Assembly (NCBI GenBank): GCA_019425015.1
Contig: JAHYYJ010000002.1
Span: 211,960-275,959, forward strand
Direction of reading: 5' to 3'
DNA: 64,000 bases
From: Collinsella sp.
GTDB lineage: Bacteria; Actinomycetota; Coriobacteriia; Coriobacteriales; Coriobacteriaceae
Shown: in pieces, positions 26,232-34,889 of the stretch
Numbering within the stretch: position 1 is the stretch's first letter
Layout: each line of letters opens with the position of its first letter
Program-made: the position numbers and the translations under genes
Notes under the pieces: generated by a model
Told to the model about the DNA's origin: nothing
Seen by the model: only the letters and a program-made list of their open reading frames with translations
The model's database searches: none

Positions 26232-26269
26232 CTTATGCGCATGTTATAACTTGCCCGGAAGGATTCATC

Positions 26270-27349
26270 ATGCTTAGGATCGGTCTTCTTACCAGTGGCG
26301 GCGACTGCCAAGCGCTCAACGCCACCATGCGCGGCATCGTCAAAACGCTTATAACCAATAGCGAAGAGCCTATCGAGATCTATGGTTTTGAGGACGGCTA
26401 CCAGGGCCTTATCTACAGCAGGTTCCGTGTCATGACGCCCGCCGATTTTAGCGGCATCCTCACCCGTGGCGGCACCATCCTGGGCACGAGCCGCACGCCG
26501 TTCAAGCGCCTCGACATCCCCGAGGCCGACGGCGTCGAGAAGGTGCCCGCAATGGTCCACACCTATCACAAGCTGCAGCTCGACTGCCTGTTTATGCTGG
26601 GCGGCAACGGATCCACCAAGACCGCCAACCGCCTGCGCGAAGAAGGCCTCAACGTTATCGCCCTGCCCAAGACCATCGATAACGACACCTGGGGCACCGA
26701 GCTGACGTTTGGCTTTACGAGCGCCATCGACGTCGCCACCAAGTGCATCGACGACATCCACACCACTGCCTCGAGTCACGGCCGCGTGTTTGTCATCGAG
26801 ATCATGGGCCACAAGGTCGGTTGGATTCCGCTGTATGCCGGCGTCGCGGGCGGCGCGGACGTCATCTTGATTCCCGAGATCCCCTACGACATGGACAACG
26901 TCATCAAGACCATCGAGCATCGCATGGAGACCGGCAGCCGCTTTACCATCGTAGCCGTCGCCGAGGGCGCTATCTCCAAGGAGGACGCGGCGCTGCCCAA
27001 GAAGGAGTACAAGAAAAAGCTCGCCGAGCGCACGAGTCCGTCGATCGTCTACGACATCGCCAAGGAGATCGAGGCCAAGACTGGTCGCGAGACCCGCGTC
27101 GCCATCCCCGGCCACACGCAGCGCGGCGGCCAACCCGACGCCCAGGACCGCATCTTTGCGACCCAGTGCGGCGTCGAGGCGGCGCTCGGCTGCCTACGCG
27201 GCGAGTTTGGCTACATGATTGCCCTGCGTGACGGCAAGATGTGCCACATGCCGCTCGAGGAGGTCGCCGGCAAGCTCAAATATGTCGACCCCCAGAGCGA
27301 TCTGGTGCGCGAGGCCAAGGCGTTGGGCATCAGCTTCGGCGACGAATAG
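26270..27349 (+). CDS. pfkA: 6-phosphofructokinase
   Basis: 359 residues. Phosphorylates fructose 6-phosphate in glycolysis. N-terminal GLLTSGGDCQALNA and the phosphodonor motif GGNGST (111-116), where the usual Asp of GGDGS is Asn. The catalytic motif is PKTIDND (133-139). Glycine at the G104-equivalent suggests ATP, whereas the lysine before TIDND is typical of PPi enzymes and of some actinobacterial ATP enzymes, so donor use is uncertain. GHTQRGGQPDAQDR is present. Ribosome site GGAAGGA. Its stop codon lies inside a giant 3' hairpin. Confidence 0.93.
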   Translation: MLRIGLLTSGGDCQALNATMRGIVKTLITNSEEPIEIYGFEDGYQGLIYSRFRVMTPADFSGILTRGGTILGTSRTPFKRLDIPEADGVEKVPAMVHTYHKLQLDCLFMLGGNGSTKTANRLREEGLNVIALPKTIDNDTWGTELTFGFTSAIDVATKCIDDIHTTASSHGRVFVIEIMGHKVGWIPLYAGVAGGADVILIPEIPYDMDNVIKTIEHRMETGSRFTIVAVAEGAISKEDAALPKKEYKKKLAERTSPSIVYDIAKEIEAKTGRETRVAIPGHTQRGGQPDAQDRIFATQCGVEAALGCLRGEFGYMIALRDGKMCHMPLEEVAGKLKYVDPQSDLVREAKALGISFGDE

Positions 27350-27528
27350 CCTCGGCTGGAACCACCCCCCCCATCGGAGGCCCCAGGGCTTACCTCCCAA
27401 ATCGTCCTCGGACATGTCAAGACCCCGCCGTGCGCTTCGCGCGGCGGGGTCCTTCCGTCCTGCGGAAAGATTTGGGAGGTAAGCCCTGAGGCCTCCTGCG
27501 GTAACTAGGGAGGCCGAGGCTATTCGTC
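27341..27528 (+). other. giant nested 3' hairpin A, containing the pfkA stop codon
   Basis: Outermost stem GACGAATAGCCTCGGC (27341-27356, includes the pfkA TAG) pairs perfectly with 27513-27528. The next stem, AGGGCTTACCTCCCAAATC, pairs with GATTTGGGAGGTAAGCCCT. The conserved inner motif follows: GTCCTCGGACATG on the 5' side and CCTGCGGAAA on the 3' side. The tip is ACCCCGCCG...CGGCGGGGT. No T-run follows. Confidence 0.85.
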
Positions 27529-27629
27529 TTCTTGCTGCAAGTGCGTGGGCTGAGATTTTGGGATGTTGCAGGCTCTTAGCTGAGAGTAGCACTGACATTT
27601 GTCCTGAAATGGCTGGTCGTTAGGGGTTG

Positions 27630-27692
27630 CTACCGGTAGTTGCGGTAGGGTTGGGGCAGATTCTAACTAGAAATGGTGGTCGCTACCGGTTG
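27630..27692. promoter_or_regulatory. two CTACCGGT sites upstream of the HTH gene
   Basis: CTACCGGTAG (palindrome, 27630-27639) and CTACCGGTTG (27683-27692), each preceded by G(T/C)(T/C)G. They lie 50-115 bases upstream of the HTH gene and may be its operators (inference). Confidence 0.35.
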
Positions 27693-27744
27693 TTCTCGGC
27701 ATACTCGGCTCATTCGATTCGACCATCAAACGAAAGGAACCACC

Positions 27745-28680
27745 ATGGATCTTGCGATGGCACAGCGCCTCGTCGATCGCCGCAAGGCTGCCGGGCTTTC
27801 TCAGGAGGTGCTTGCCGCCCAGCTGGGTGTGAGTCGTCAGGCTGTCAGTAAATGGGAGCGCAGCGAATCCTCGCCCGATACCGATAACCTTATTGCGCTC
27901 GCCGCGCTGTATGGCGTGTCGCTGGATGAGCTGCTGTATGGGGAGGCGGTGGCTAGCGCTGATGACTCACAGGCTGATGATGAGGCACAGAACAGCAACG
28001 CCGGCACCAAAGCTTCAGATAAGGCTGAAGAGGCTGAGGCTTCTACTGAGCACGCTGATTGCAGCGATAAGCCACTTGTCGATATTTCCCTCGCGCGCGG
28101 TATCCACGTCATTGATCCCAATAAAGGCGAGGAAGTCCATGTTGGTTGGAGCGGCATCCATGTGACCAACGAGCGCAAGGGCGAAGAGGTGCATGTGGGG
28201 CCGGACGGCGTGCATATCGATACGCTTGAGGACGATGGACATAGCGTGCGCACCAATGACGACGACACCGTCACCATCGACGGCGAGACGTTTTCCAGCT
28301 GGAAAGAAGCACACGACAAGCTCGACCATCATGGCAAGCATTTCCACACCAAGGTCGGACGTGCATGGAACAAATTCCCCTTCCCCGCACTTGTCACTCT
28401 CGCCTATCTGGTGCTCGGCATTGTCTACGGCACATGGGGCATGGGGCTTTTCCTCGTCTTTCTGGTTCCCGTCTACTACGCGCTTGGCGACTTTATCGAC
28501 CAACGCCACTTATCTAAGCTGATCGATGTCGTCTATTCAGCCAGTGCCGAGGCATGGTTCCTCTACATGTGGCTCTGCCTGGGGCAGCCCCATCCCGCCT
28601 GGGTAATCCTCATCACCGTCCCGGTCGTAAAAGCACTCATGCGTTGGTGCCGTAAACAATGGAAGCATCGCAAGCAATAG
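27745..28680 (+). CDS. HTH-XRE protein with C-terminal membrane domain
   Basis: 311 residues. N-terminal XRE HTH (about 5-60: AGLSQEVLAAQLGVSRQAVSKWER in two parts, then YGVSLDELL). An acidic linker (68-110) follows. A duplicated segment GEEVHVGWSGIHV / GEEVHVGPDGVHI occurs near 130-155, and three to four membrane helices occupy about 215-300. This architecture, a membrane-tethered repressor, is common in gut Actinobacteria and Firmicutes; ligand unknown. ATG 27745 follows AAAGGAACC. Confidence 0.8.
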   Translation: MDLAMAQRLVDRRKAAGLSQEVLAAQLGVSRQAVSKWERSESSPDTDNLIALAALYGVSLDELLYGEAVASADDSQADDEAQNSNAGTKASDKAEEAEASTEHADCSDKPLVDISLARGIHVIDPNKGEEVHVGWSGIHVTNERKGEEVHVGPDGVHIDTLEDDGHSVRTNDDDTVTIDGETFSSWKEAHDKLDHHGKHFHTKVGRAWNKFPFPALVTLAYLVLGIVYGTWGMGLFLVFLVPVYYALGDFIDQRHLSKLIDVVYSASAEAWFLYMWLCLGQPHPAWVILITVPVVKALMRWCRKQWKHRKQ

Positions 28681-28691
28681 ATGCGGCGTTT

Positions 28692-28736
28692 GCCCAGATA
28701 AAACCTGCCAAAATAAACCTGTCCCTTTTTGGCAGG
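28692..28736. repeat. CCTGTCCCTTTTTGGCAGG repeat, copy c
   Basis: GCCCAGATAAAACCTGCCAA, loop with ATAAACCTGTCCC, then TTTTTGGCAGG. It lies between convergent genes and ends exactly at the permease stop codon. Confidence 0.85.
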
Positions 28737-31502
28737 CTACTCGGCGCTCTTGAGGGCGCCGACCATGTCGATCTTATTGAGGGTGCGATTGGTAGCGAGG
28801 TTGACGATGATCGTAAAGCCGAAGGAAAGCACCACGGCGAGCACATAGCTCAGCGGCTCGACCTCAACATCAAAATACAGCGACGGCATCTGCAAAATGT
28901 ACGTAAAACTCTCGGCCAGCAAGCCGCCCAGCGGCACGCCCAGCGCAGCGCCGATCGCCGTGAGGATCAACGTCTCCTTGTTGACGTAGTGGTGCACCTC
29001 GCCACGGCGGAAGCCCAGCACCTTGATGGTCGCCAGCTCGCGTTCGCGCTCGGAGATATTCGTGTTGGACAGCGTAAACACCACCACAAACGACAGGCAC
29101 GCCGCCATAAAGGTCACGAGCACCACGACCGAATTGATAATCGTAAAGTTCGCCTCATAGTTTTCCCAATGCTCGGCCGTACTCGAAATCGTAAGCCAAC
29201 CGTCACCCTTAAGATTCTTGCTAAACGCAATCTGGTCGGCCGACGAACCCTTAAGCAGCACAAAGACGCCGTTAAGGCGTGCACTTCGACCGAACGCGCG
29301 CTCATAGGTGCCCTGCGTCATGTAAAGCGTGTTGCCCAGATAGTTGAGCGAGATGTCGCTGACTTTGACCTTGGCAACATTGAGCGACGAATCCTGGACG
29401 TGTGCCGTATCGCCCGGCTTGATCCCCAGCACCAGCTGAGAGCTCTTGCTCAAATACACATCCCCGTCACGCAGGGCGAGCGGTTCTTTGGACTCGTCCT
29501 CTAGGCGCACGTAGTCATCCAGGTCGTTCGTGCGGTCATCGGGCACCACGATCAGCTGCACGGTCTCGCTCTTTCCGCCAAACGTAAAGGTGACGTTGTC
29601 GGTCATAATCGGCAGCGTCGAAGTCACAGTCACGTTGGAATCATTGGCTGCACTGCGCTCATCCAGTGCCGCGCACGTCTGCGAAAAATCATCGGGATTG
29701 GCAACCGCCAGCAGGTCATAGCGCGTGATATGCCCGTACTGCTTGGGCGACAACGCGACCGACGTATCACGGATGCCCATACCGCAAATCACAAGCGCCG
29801 TGCAGCCCGCAATGCCAAAGATGGTCATGAAGGCGCGCTTTTTGTAGCGGAATAAGTTGCGTGCAGCGACCTTGTTCAAAAAGCCCATGCGGCGCCAGAT
29901 AAAGCCGATGCGCTCGAGCAAGATGCGCGAGCCGGCGCGCGGAGCCTTGGGGCGCATGAGCGAGGCTGGGGTCTCGGCCATCTCGTGGCGGCAGGCGATA
30001 ATCGTGGCGCCCACCACGCCCACGGCAAACAGCGCCACCGAAACGATTGAGGACACGATGTCGTACGAAAGCAGCATCTGGGGCAGCGAGTACATGTCGT
30101 CGAACACCGTAAACAAGAACAGCGGCAGACCCACAAATCCGATGATATTGCCGAGCACGCCACCGATCAGACACGCCCACAGCGAGTAGTCCACATATTT
30201 GGACAGGATACGCCCGCGTGAATAGCCGAGCGCCTTGTACAGGCCAATAAGCGTGCGCTCCTCCTCGACCATGCGGGTGGCGGTGGTGAGACTGATAAGC
30301 ACGGCGACGATAAAGAAGATGAACGGGAACACCGTGGCGATGGCCTCGATCGAAGAACTATCGCTCTCGACGCTCGAGTAGCTTGCGATATTGCCGCGGT
30401 CCTGGATGTACCAGGTGCATTCGCCCAGGTCGGAGAGCTCGGCGCGGGCATCGGCGAATTGCTGGTTGGCGGCGGCACGGCGCTGGTCCAGGTCGACCTG
30501 AGCCTGCGCACGCTCCTCGCTGCCCTCGGCCATGCGATTGATGTTGTCCTGCTCGATCCCAAAGACCATATTCGCCTGACGCTCAGCCGCGTCCAAGCTC
30601 GCCGGTGTGTCGACCGTCAGCTCCTGGGCGCGCGCCTTCTCACGCTCCTCGCGGATCTTCTCGATATTGCCCTTGACCTCATTGATCTTTGCCGAGTAGG
30701 CATCCGAATAGGAGTTGAGGCTCTTGGCTCCCTCGACGACCACGTGGACAGCGGAGTAGGAAGAAGATGTCGCGGCATCCTCGCTCACGTAGAACTTGTA
30801 GTCCGCAGTCGAAGCAGCGCGAAAGGCGTTGACCGTCGAGTCGGAGCTCACATCAGTGGGATCGAGAACCTCGGCCGTGATGGTGTAGTCCCCATCGGCA
30901 AACTGGTCCTTGGCGCTTTGGTTCGACGAGCTCGCATCGTTGGCGGCAAAGCTCACCGTATCGCCGATTTTCTTGCCCGAAGCCTTCAAAAAACGTGAGG
31001 TCACTGCCACTTCGCCCGAAGTCTCGGGCAGCTCGCCGCGTACTAGCACCGGTTGGTCAATATTCTCTTTGGAGAGGCTCTGTACGACGACACGCTCGCG
31101 CGTCGTACCCACGGCGGTATAGGCGGTCTCGGTATAGATGCCCTCGGCCGTCTCGACGCCATCGACCTCTTGGATCGCGGCAAGATCGTCATCGGTCAGA
31201 CCATAGGTCGACTGCACGTTGATGTCATAGACATTCTGCTGGTCAAAATAGGCGTCGACCGAATCACACAGGTCCTCGCAGCCCGCCTTAAGGCCGCACA
31301 TCACGCTCACGCCAAGCGCGGTGATCACAACGATAGACAAGAAGCGTTTGAGGCTGCCGCGAATCGTGCGGTAGATGCCACGGCGAAAAACCGTCGGCAC
31401 CATATCGTTTGAGCTTTGGGCGGTACGGTAGGTCGTAAAATCCTGCTCGCGCTCCGTGTTCTGCGCGTCGCGGCGTTGACTGTTTTGGCGGTCCTGATTC
31501 AT
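28737..31502 (-). CDS. ABC transporter permease, FtsX/MacB type
   Basis: About 921 residues. One membrane segment near residue 50, a large extracytoplasmic region (about 80-370) with an alanine/glutamate-rich coiled-coil stretch (about 275-345), then three membrane helices. A second extracytoplasmic domain and three or four C-terminal helices follow (FtsX domain twice). This layout is typical of Firmicutes/Actinobacteria export permeases for lipids or antimicrobial peptides. Starts 5 bases after the ATPase stop. ATG 31502 preferred to GTG 31514, which overlaps the ATPase gene. Confidence 0.85.
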   Translation of the reverse strand: MNQDRQNSQRRDAQNTEREQDFTTYRTAQSSNDMVPTVFRRGIYRTIRGSLKRFLSIVVITALGVSVMCGLKAGCEDLCDSVDAYFDQQNVYDINVQSTYGLTDDDLAAIQEVDGVETAEGIYTETAYTAVGTTRERVVVQSLSKENIDQPVLVRGELPETSGEVAVTSRFLKASGKKIGDTVSFAANDASSSNQSAKDQFADGDYTITAEVLDPTDVSSDSTVNAFRAASTADYKFYVSEDAATSSSYSAVHVVVEGAKSLNSYSDAYSAKINEVKGNIEKIREEREKARAQELTVDTPASLDAAERQANMVFGIEQDNINRMAEGSEERAQAQVDLDQRRAAANQQFADARAELSDLGECTWYIQDRGNIASYSSVESDSSSIEAIATVFPFIFFIVAVLISLTTATRMVEEERTLIGLYKALGYSRGRILSKYVDYSLWACLIGGVLGNIIGFVGLPLFLFTVFDDMYSLPQMLLSYDIVSSIVSVALFAVGVVGATIIACRHEMAETPASLMRPKAPRAGSRILLERIGFIWRRMGFLNKVAARNLFRYKKRAFMTIFGIAGCTALVICGMGIRDTSVALSPKQYGHITRYDLLAVANPDDFSQTCAALDERSAANDSNVTVTSTLPIMTDNVTFTFGGKSETVQLIVVPDDRTNDLDDYVRLEDESKEPLALRDGDVYLSKSSQLVLGIKPGDTAHVQDSSLNVAKVKVSDISLNYLGNTLYMTQGTYERAFGRSARLNGVFVLLKGSSADQIAFSKNLKGDGWLTISSTAEHWENYEANFTIINSVVVLVTFMAACLSFVVVFTLSNTNISERERELATIKVLGFRRGEVHHYVNKETLILTAIGAALGVPLGGLLAESFTYILQMPSLYFDVEVEPLSYVLAVVLSFGFTIIVNLATNRTLNKIDMVGALKSAE

Positions 31503-31507
31503 GGGCG

Positions 31508-32209
31508 CTACCACTCGATCGTCTCGATAGGCACAGGATTTTGCTGGACCGTCTCGCTCTCCACGCGGCCGCTCTTAAAGCGGATCAGGCGATCGGCCAT
31601 GGGCGCCAGCGCAGAGTTGTGGGTGATGATGATGACCGTAATGCCTTGCTTGCGGCAAGTGTCCTGTAGCAGCTGCAAGATCTGCTTGCCGGTTTTGTAG
31701 TCGAGTGCACCCGTAGGCTCGTCGCACAAAAGCAGCTTGGGGTTCTTAGCCAGCGCGCGGGCGATGGATACGCGCTGCTGCTCGCCGCCCGAAAGCTGCG
31801 CCGGAAAGTTAGCGAGGCGGTCGCCCAGGCCAACCTGGCGAAGCGTTTGCTCGGCGTCGAGCGAATCGGGGCAGATCTGCGCCGCGAGTTCGACGTTCTC
31901 AAGCGCCGTCAGGTTAGGGACCAGATTGTAGAACTGAAAGACAAAGCCGACGTCAGCGCGACGGTATTCCACAAGCTGAGCCTCGTTGGCAGAGCTCACG
32001 TCACGCCCGTCCACCGTCACGGTGCCAGAAGTTGCCGTGTCCATGCCGCCCAGAATGTTGAGGGCCGTGGTCTTGCCGGCACCCGAAGCACCCAAAATGA
32101 TGGCGAGCTCGCCGCGCTCGACCGTAAAGCTCGCGCCGTCGAGCGCGTGGATGCGGGCATCGCCCTCGCCGTATGCCTTGATGACGTCTTTGAATTCGAT
32201 ATAGGCCAT
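31508..32209 (-). CDS. ABC transporter ATPase, MacB/LolD type
   Basis: 233 residues. Walker A GASGAGKTT, Q-loop FVFQFYNLVPNLTALENVELAAQI (family-typical), signature LSGGEQQRVSIARAL, Walker B LLLCDEPTGALDY, H-loop IITHN. It should drive the large FtsX-type permease that follows. A CCTGTCCC repeat lies just upstream in the leader. Confidence 0.93.
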   Translation of the reverse strand: MAYIEFKDVIKAYGEGDARIHALDGASFTVERGELAIILGASGAGKTTALNILGGMDTATSGTVTVDGRDVSSANEAQLVEYRRADVGFVFQFYNLVPNLTALENVELAAQICPDSLDAEQTLRQVGLGDRLANFPAQLSGGEQQRVSIARALAKNPKLLLCDEPTGALDYKTGKQILQLLQDTCRKQGITVIIITHNSALAPMADRLIRFKSGRVESETVQQNPVPIETIEW

Positions 32210-32258
32210 CGATTAATTCCCATCTGGTCGGATAACTCTTTAGTATTACCCATTTCCC

Positions 32259-32304
32259 ACCTACCAAAAAGGGACAGGTTTATTTTGGCAGGTTTTATAT
32301 GGGG
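32259..32304. repeat. CCTGTCCCTTTTTGGCAGG repeat, copy d (inverted orientation)
   Basis: ACCTACCAAAAAGGGACAGG then TTTATTTTGGCAGGTTTTAT on the plus strand, upstream of the ABC ATPase gene. Confidence 0.85.
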
Positions 32305-32383
32305 AAACGAGGGCGCGGGCGGGCGCCAAGACTGTCCCAAGGCAACCATTTGACCCAAACCGCGCCCGCCGCTATGATGCCGC

Positions 32384-32466
32384 TGCGGAATGATTGTCTC
32401 CGTTGGGTGCGTCAGTAAAACTGTCGCGTCGCCCTAAACCGCCTTGTTGCTGATGACTTCTGCTGT
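32384..32466 (+). ncRNA. fluoride riboswitch (crcB motif)
   Basis: Conserved parts appear in order: GGAATGATTGTCTCC (consensus GGnnATGnnnnYCnCC), a variable stem GGGTGCG...CGCCC, TAAACCGCC, and the 3' signature TTGCTGATGACTTCTGC. It lies 60 bases upstream of a CLC-type channel gene, the expected target for fluoride toxicity genes. Its 3' part overlaps a terminator stem, which suggests transcriptional control. Confidence 0.85.
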
Positions 32467-32516
32467 TGCGTGATATCCCTTGGGCATCACGCCGCGGCAG
32501 GAGTCTTTTTTGTTTT
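32455..32516 (+). terminator. expression-platform terminator of the fluoride riboswitch
   Basis: GACTTCTGC (32455-32463) pairs with GCAGGAGTC (32497-32505), enclosing a GTGAT...ATCAC stem, and is followed by TTTTTTGTTTT. The first arm is the riboswitch's own 3' signature, so ligand-stabilised folding would prevent termination. Confidence 0.75.
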
Positions 32517-32525
32517 GGAGGAGAA

Positions 32526-33761
32526 GTGTCGGAAAGCAGCACATCGAGCAGAATTAAACGCCTGGTCAACACCTATAGTTGCCTCGTGCTCATGGGCGCC
32601 GTCGGAATCCCTATCGGCGTTATCGTTGGCGCCATCTGTGCCCTTTTTGGTCGTGTGCTCCTGGCAATTGGCGCCTTCCGTGACGAGCACGTCGCGTTGC
32701 TGCTCCCCTTTCTCACTCTTGCGGGCCTTGCCATCGTGTTTGCCTACCGCACCTGGGGCAAGGGCACCGACCGCGGCATGAGTCTGGTGTTCGACGTAGG
32801 CCACGGACGCGAGGACGCCATCTCCCCACGTTTGGTGCCGCTCATTATGCTGAGCACGTGGGCCACGCATCTCTTTGGCGGCAGCGCGGGACGAGAAGGC
32901 GTAGCCGTGCAGATCGGCGCAACCGTCTCGCATTGGATCGGCCGACGTCTACCTTTCCGAGACCCCGGCAACACGTTTTTGCTTATCGGCATGGCCGCCG
33001 GCTTTGCCGGACTCTTCCGAACGCCCCTCGCCGCCGCGATCTTTGCGATCGAAGTACTGGTCGCAGGACGCATGGAATACCGCGCGCTGTTTCCCGCGCT
33101 TACAGCCTCGCTCGCCGCAAGCATGACCTCCGGCGCTCTGGGGCTCGAGAAGTTTGAGGTCGCCGTTACCGCCTCGTATGCGCTCGACCTCCCCGGTCTT
33201 GGACGGCTGGCGTTGTTGGGTATCGCGTTTGGTATGGTAGGTGGAGCTTTTGCCTGGTGCCTTGCCCATGCCAAGACCTTTGCAGTGCGGCTGCTCCCCA
33301 GCCCTTACATACGCGTTGCCGTTATGGGCCTTGCGCTGTCGGCGATTCTGTTCGTGCTGTGGCAGGGGCGATACTGCGGCCTTGGAACAAACCTGATATC
33401 CGCGGCGCTCAACGGTGACGGCAAGGTCACCATCATGCCTTGGGACTGGGTACTCAAATTCGCACTCACCATCACCACACTTGCCGCAGGATATCAGGGT
33501 GGCGAGGTCACGCCGCTGTTCTCCATCGGAGCCAGCCTGGGTGTCGTACTCGCCGGGATTCTCGGCATGCCCGTCGAGCTCTGCGCCGCGCTGGGCTACG
33601 CCGCCGTCTTTGGCAGCGCCACCAACACGCTACTCGCGCCGATCCTCATTGGCTGCGAGGTCTTCGGCTTTGGCAACTTGCCGATGTTCTTTATTGTCTG
33701 CGTCGTGGCTTACCTGTTCAACATGGATAAGTCAATCTACGCCCTGCAGGAGCGGGCGTAG
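32526..33761 (+). CDS. CLC-type fluoride/proton antiporter
   Basis: 411 residues, CLC channel family, about ten or more helices. The gating-glutamate motif GGSAGREGVAVQIG (about 118-131) is present, and the canonical chloride motif GSGIP is absent, as in the fluoride-exporting CLC-F branch. GLFRTPLAAAIFAIEVL and YQGGEVTPLFSIGASLG are further marks. It would expel fluoride. The fluoride riboswitch directly upstream supports this. GTG start at 32526 behind GGAGGAGAA. Confidence 0.88.
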   Translation: MSESSTSSRIKRLVNTYSCLVLMGAVGIPIGVIVGAICALFGRVLLAIGAFRDEHVALLLPFLTLAGLAIVFAYRTWGKGTDRGMSLVFDVGHGREDAISPRLVPLIMLSTWATHLFGGSAGREGVAVQIGATVSHWIGRRLPFRDPGNTFLLIGMAAGFAGLFRTPLAAAIFAIEVLVAGRMEYRALFPALTASLAASMTSGALGLEKFEVAVTASYALDLPGLGRLALLGIAFGMVGGAFAWCLAHAKTFAVRLLPSPYIRVAVMGLALSAILFVLWQGRYCGLGTNLISAALNGDGKVTIMPWDWVLKFALTITTLAAGYQGGEVTPLFSIGASLGVVLAGILGMPVELCAALGYAAVFGSATNTLLAPILIGCEVFGFGNLPMFFIVCVVAYLFNMDKSIYALQERA

Positions 33762-33905
33762 AAAGATGTCCAAGCAGGTGGTCTCAACCGGAAACGGCGT
33801 CCCACTCTGAGGCTGTATTCCGGGATGTGGTTTCCGCCCGAGCCTCCATTCGGAAAGCGCGTCCCATTCTTTCATGGCGTCTTGGCTATGCAAAGTGCCT
33901 TGGCG

Positions 33906-34484
33906 TTACTCCTCGTACGCGCCCTCAAGCCGAAGCAGCCACTCCTTGCGATTGAGCCCACCGGCATATCCGTTGAGCGATCCGTCGGCCGCGACCACGC
34001 GATGGCACGGCACGATAATCGAAATAGGGTTGCGAGCGACCGCAGCCCCCACCGCGCGAGGAGATACAACGGGCGCTTCATTTCCCGGTACACGATGTCG
34101 AGCGGCAACACGCTGGGCGATCTCGCCATACGTAGCGACCTCGCCACGCGGGATCGAAAGCAGCTCAAACCAAACCTCACGCTGAAACGCCGTGCCGATC
34201 ATATGCAACGGCGGCGTAAACCGAGGTTCCTGCCCTGCAAAATAAGCATTCAGCCAAGCCCAGGAACGCTCAAGCACCGAAGAGGCCGCACCATTTGCCG
34301 GACTCACCGACGACATGCCACCAATACCGGAAACCGCGTCGGCGCCTTCAACATGTTCGGAGTCTTCCCGGAGAAGCGTGGAGCCAAAATGCTCCTGTCC
34401 CTCAAACCAAAGCCCCGTCAGACCGCGGCCATCAGCGGCAAGCAAGATTTCGCCCAAAGGCGAGGCAAACGTCGTCGTGACCAC
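33906..34484 (-). CDS. ogt: methylated-DNA-protein cysteine methyltransferase
   Basis: 192 residues. The alkyl-acceptor motif IIVPCHRVV with its cysteine lies near residue 160, and the helix-turn-helix arginine-finger segment GEVATYGEIAQRVA is upstream of it. An insertion with small residues (about 40-75) lengthens the N-terminal domain. It transfers alkyl groups from O6-alkylguanine to itself. Start follows AAAGGAGC. Single gene. Confidence 0.92.
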   Translation of the reverse strand: MVTTTFASPLGEILLAADGRGLTGLWFEGQEHFGSTLLREDSEHVEGADAVSGIGGMSSVSPANGAASSVLERSWAWLNAYFAGQEPRFTPPLHMIGTAFQREVWFELLSIPRGEVATYGEIAQRVAARHRVPGNEAPVVSPRAVGAAVARNPISIIVPCHRVVAADGSLNGYAGGLNRKEWLLRLEGAYEE

Positions 34485-34745
34485 CAGCGGCTCCTTTCAA
34501 AACTTCGCAACATAATACCGCGAATTGTGCAGACAACCTCAATCGACCCCAAAGTCACCCAAGGCAGCAGGCGCGACAGCGCCGCAGCTGCCGGCCGCGC
34601 TCCGCAGTCCCCAAAGGCGGCAGGCGCAAAGCGCCGAGGCCGCCGCCGGGACCAGGGCCCGCAACAACCACGTGCCCCCACATCAGCCCAGCGGCCCCAA
34701 CCAACAACGACCCCATCGCAGGCCACTCGCAGCAGCGTCACCGCA
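34485..34745. other. gene-free GC-rich stretch
   Basis: About 260 bases between ogt and hairpin B, with GGCAGGCGC repeats (GGCAGCAGGCGCGACAGCGC, then GGCGGCAGGCGCAAAGCGC) but no credible ORF. Confidence 0.5.
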
Positions 34746-34875
34746 GGCGGGGGCCGGGCTTAGTTTTCAGAACACTCCGCAGACCAGTGTGGCGCCTTGT
34801 CCGCGGCTCCGAAGGAGCAGGACAAGGCGCCACACATGGTCGAGGACGTTCTGAAAACTAAGCCCGGCCCCCGCC
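34746..34875 (-). other. giant nested 3' hairpin B, after asd
   Basis: Outer stem GGCGGGGGCCGGGC-TTAGTTTTCAGAAC pairs perfectly with its inverse (28 bp). Sense strand is minus, starting 14 bases after the asd stop. Inner motif: GTCCTCGACCAT on the 5' side and TCTGCGGAGT on the 3' side. Tip stem GTGTGGCGCCTTGTCC pairs with its inverse. Confidence 0.85.
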
Positions 34876-34889
34876 GGACAGGTCCACCG

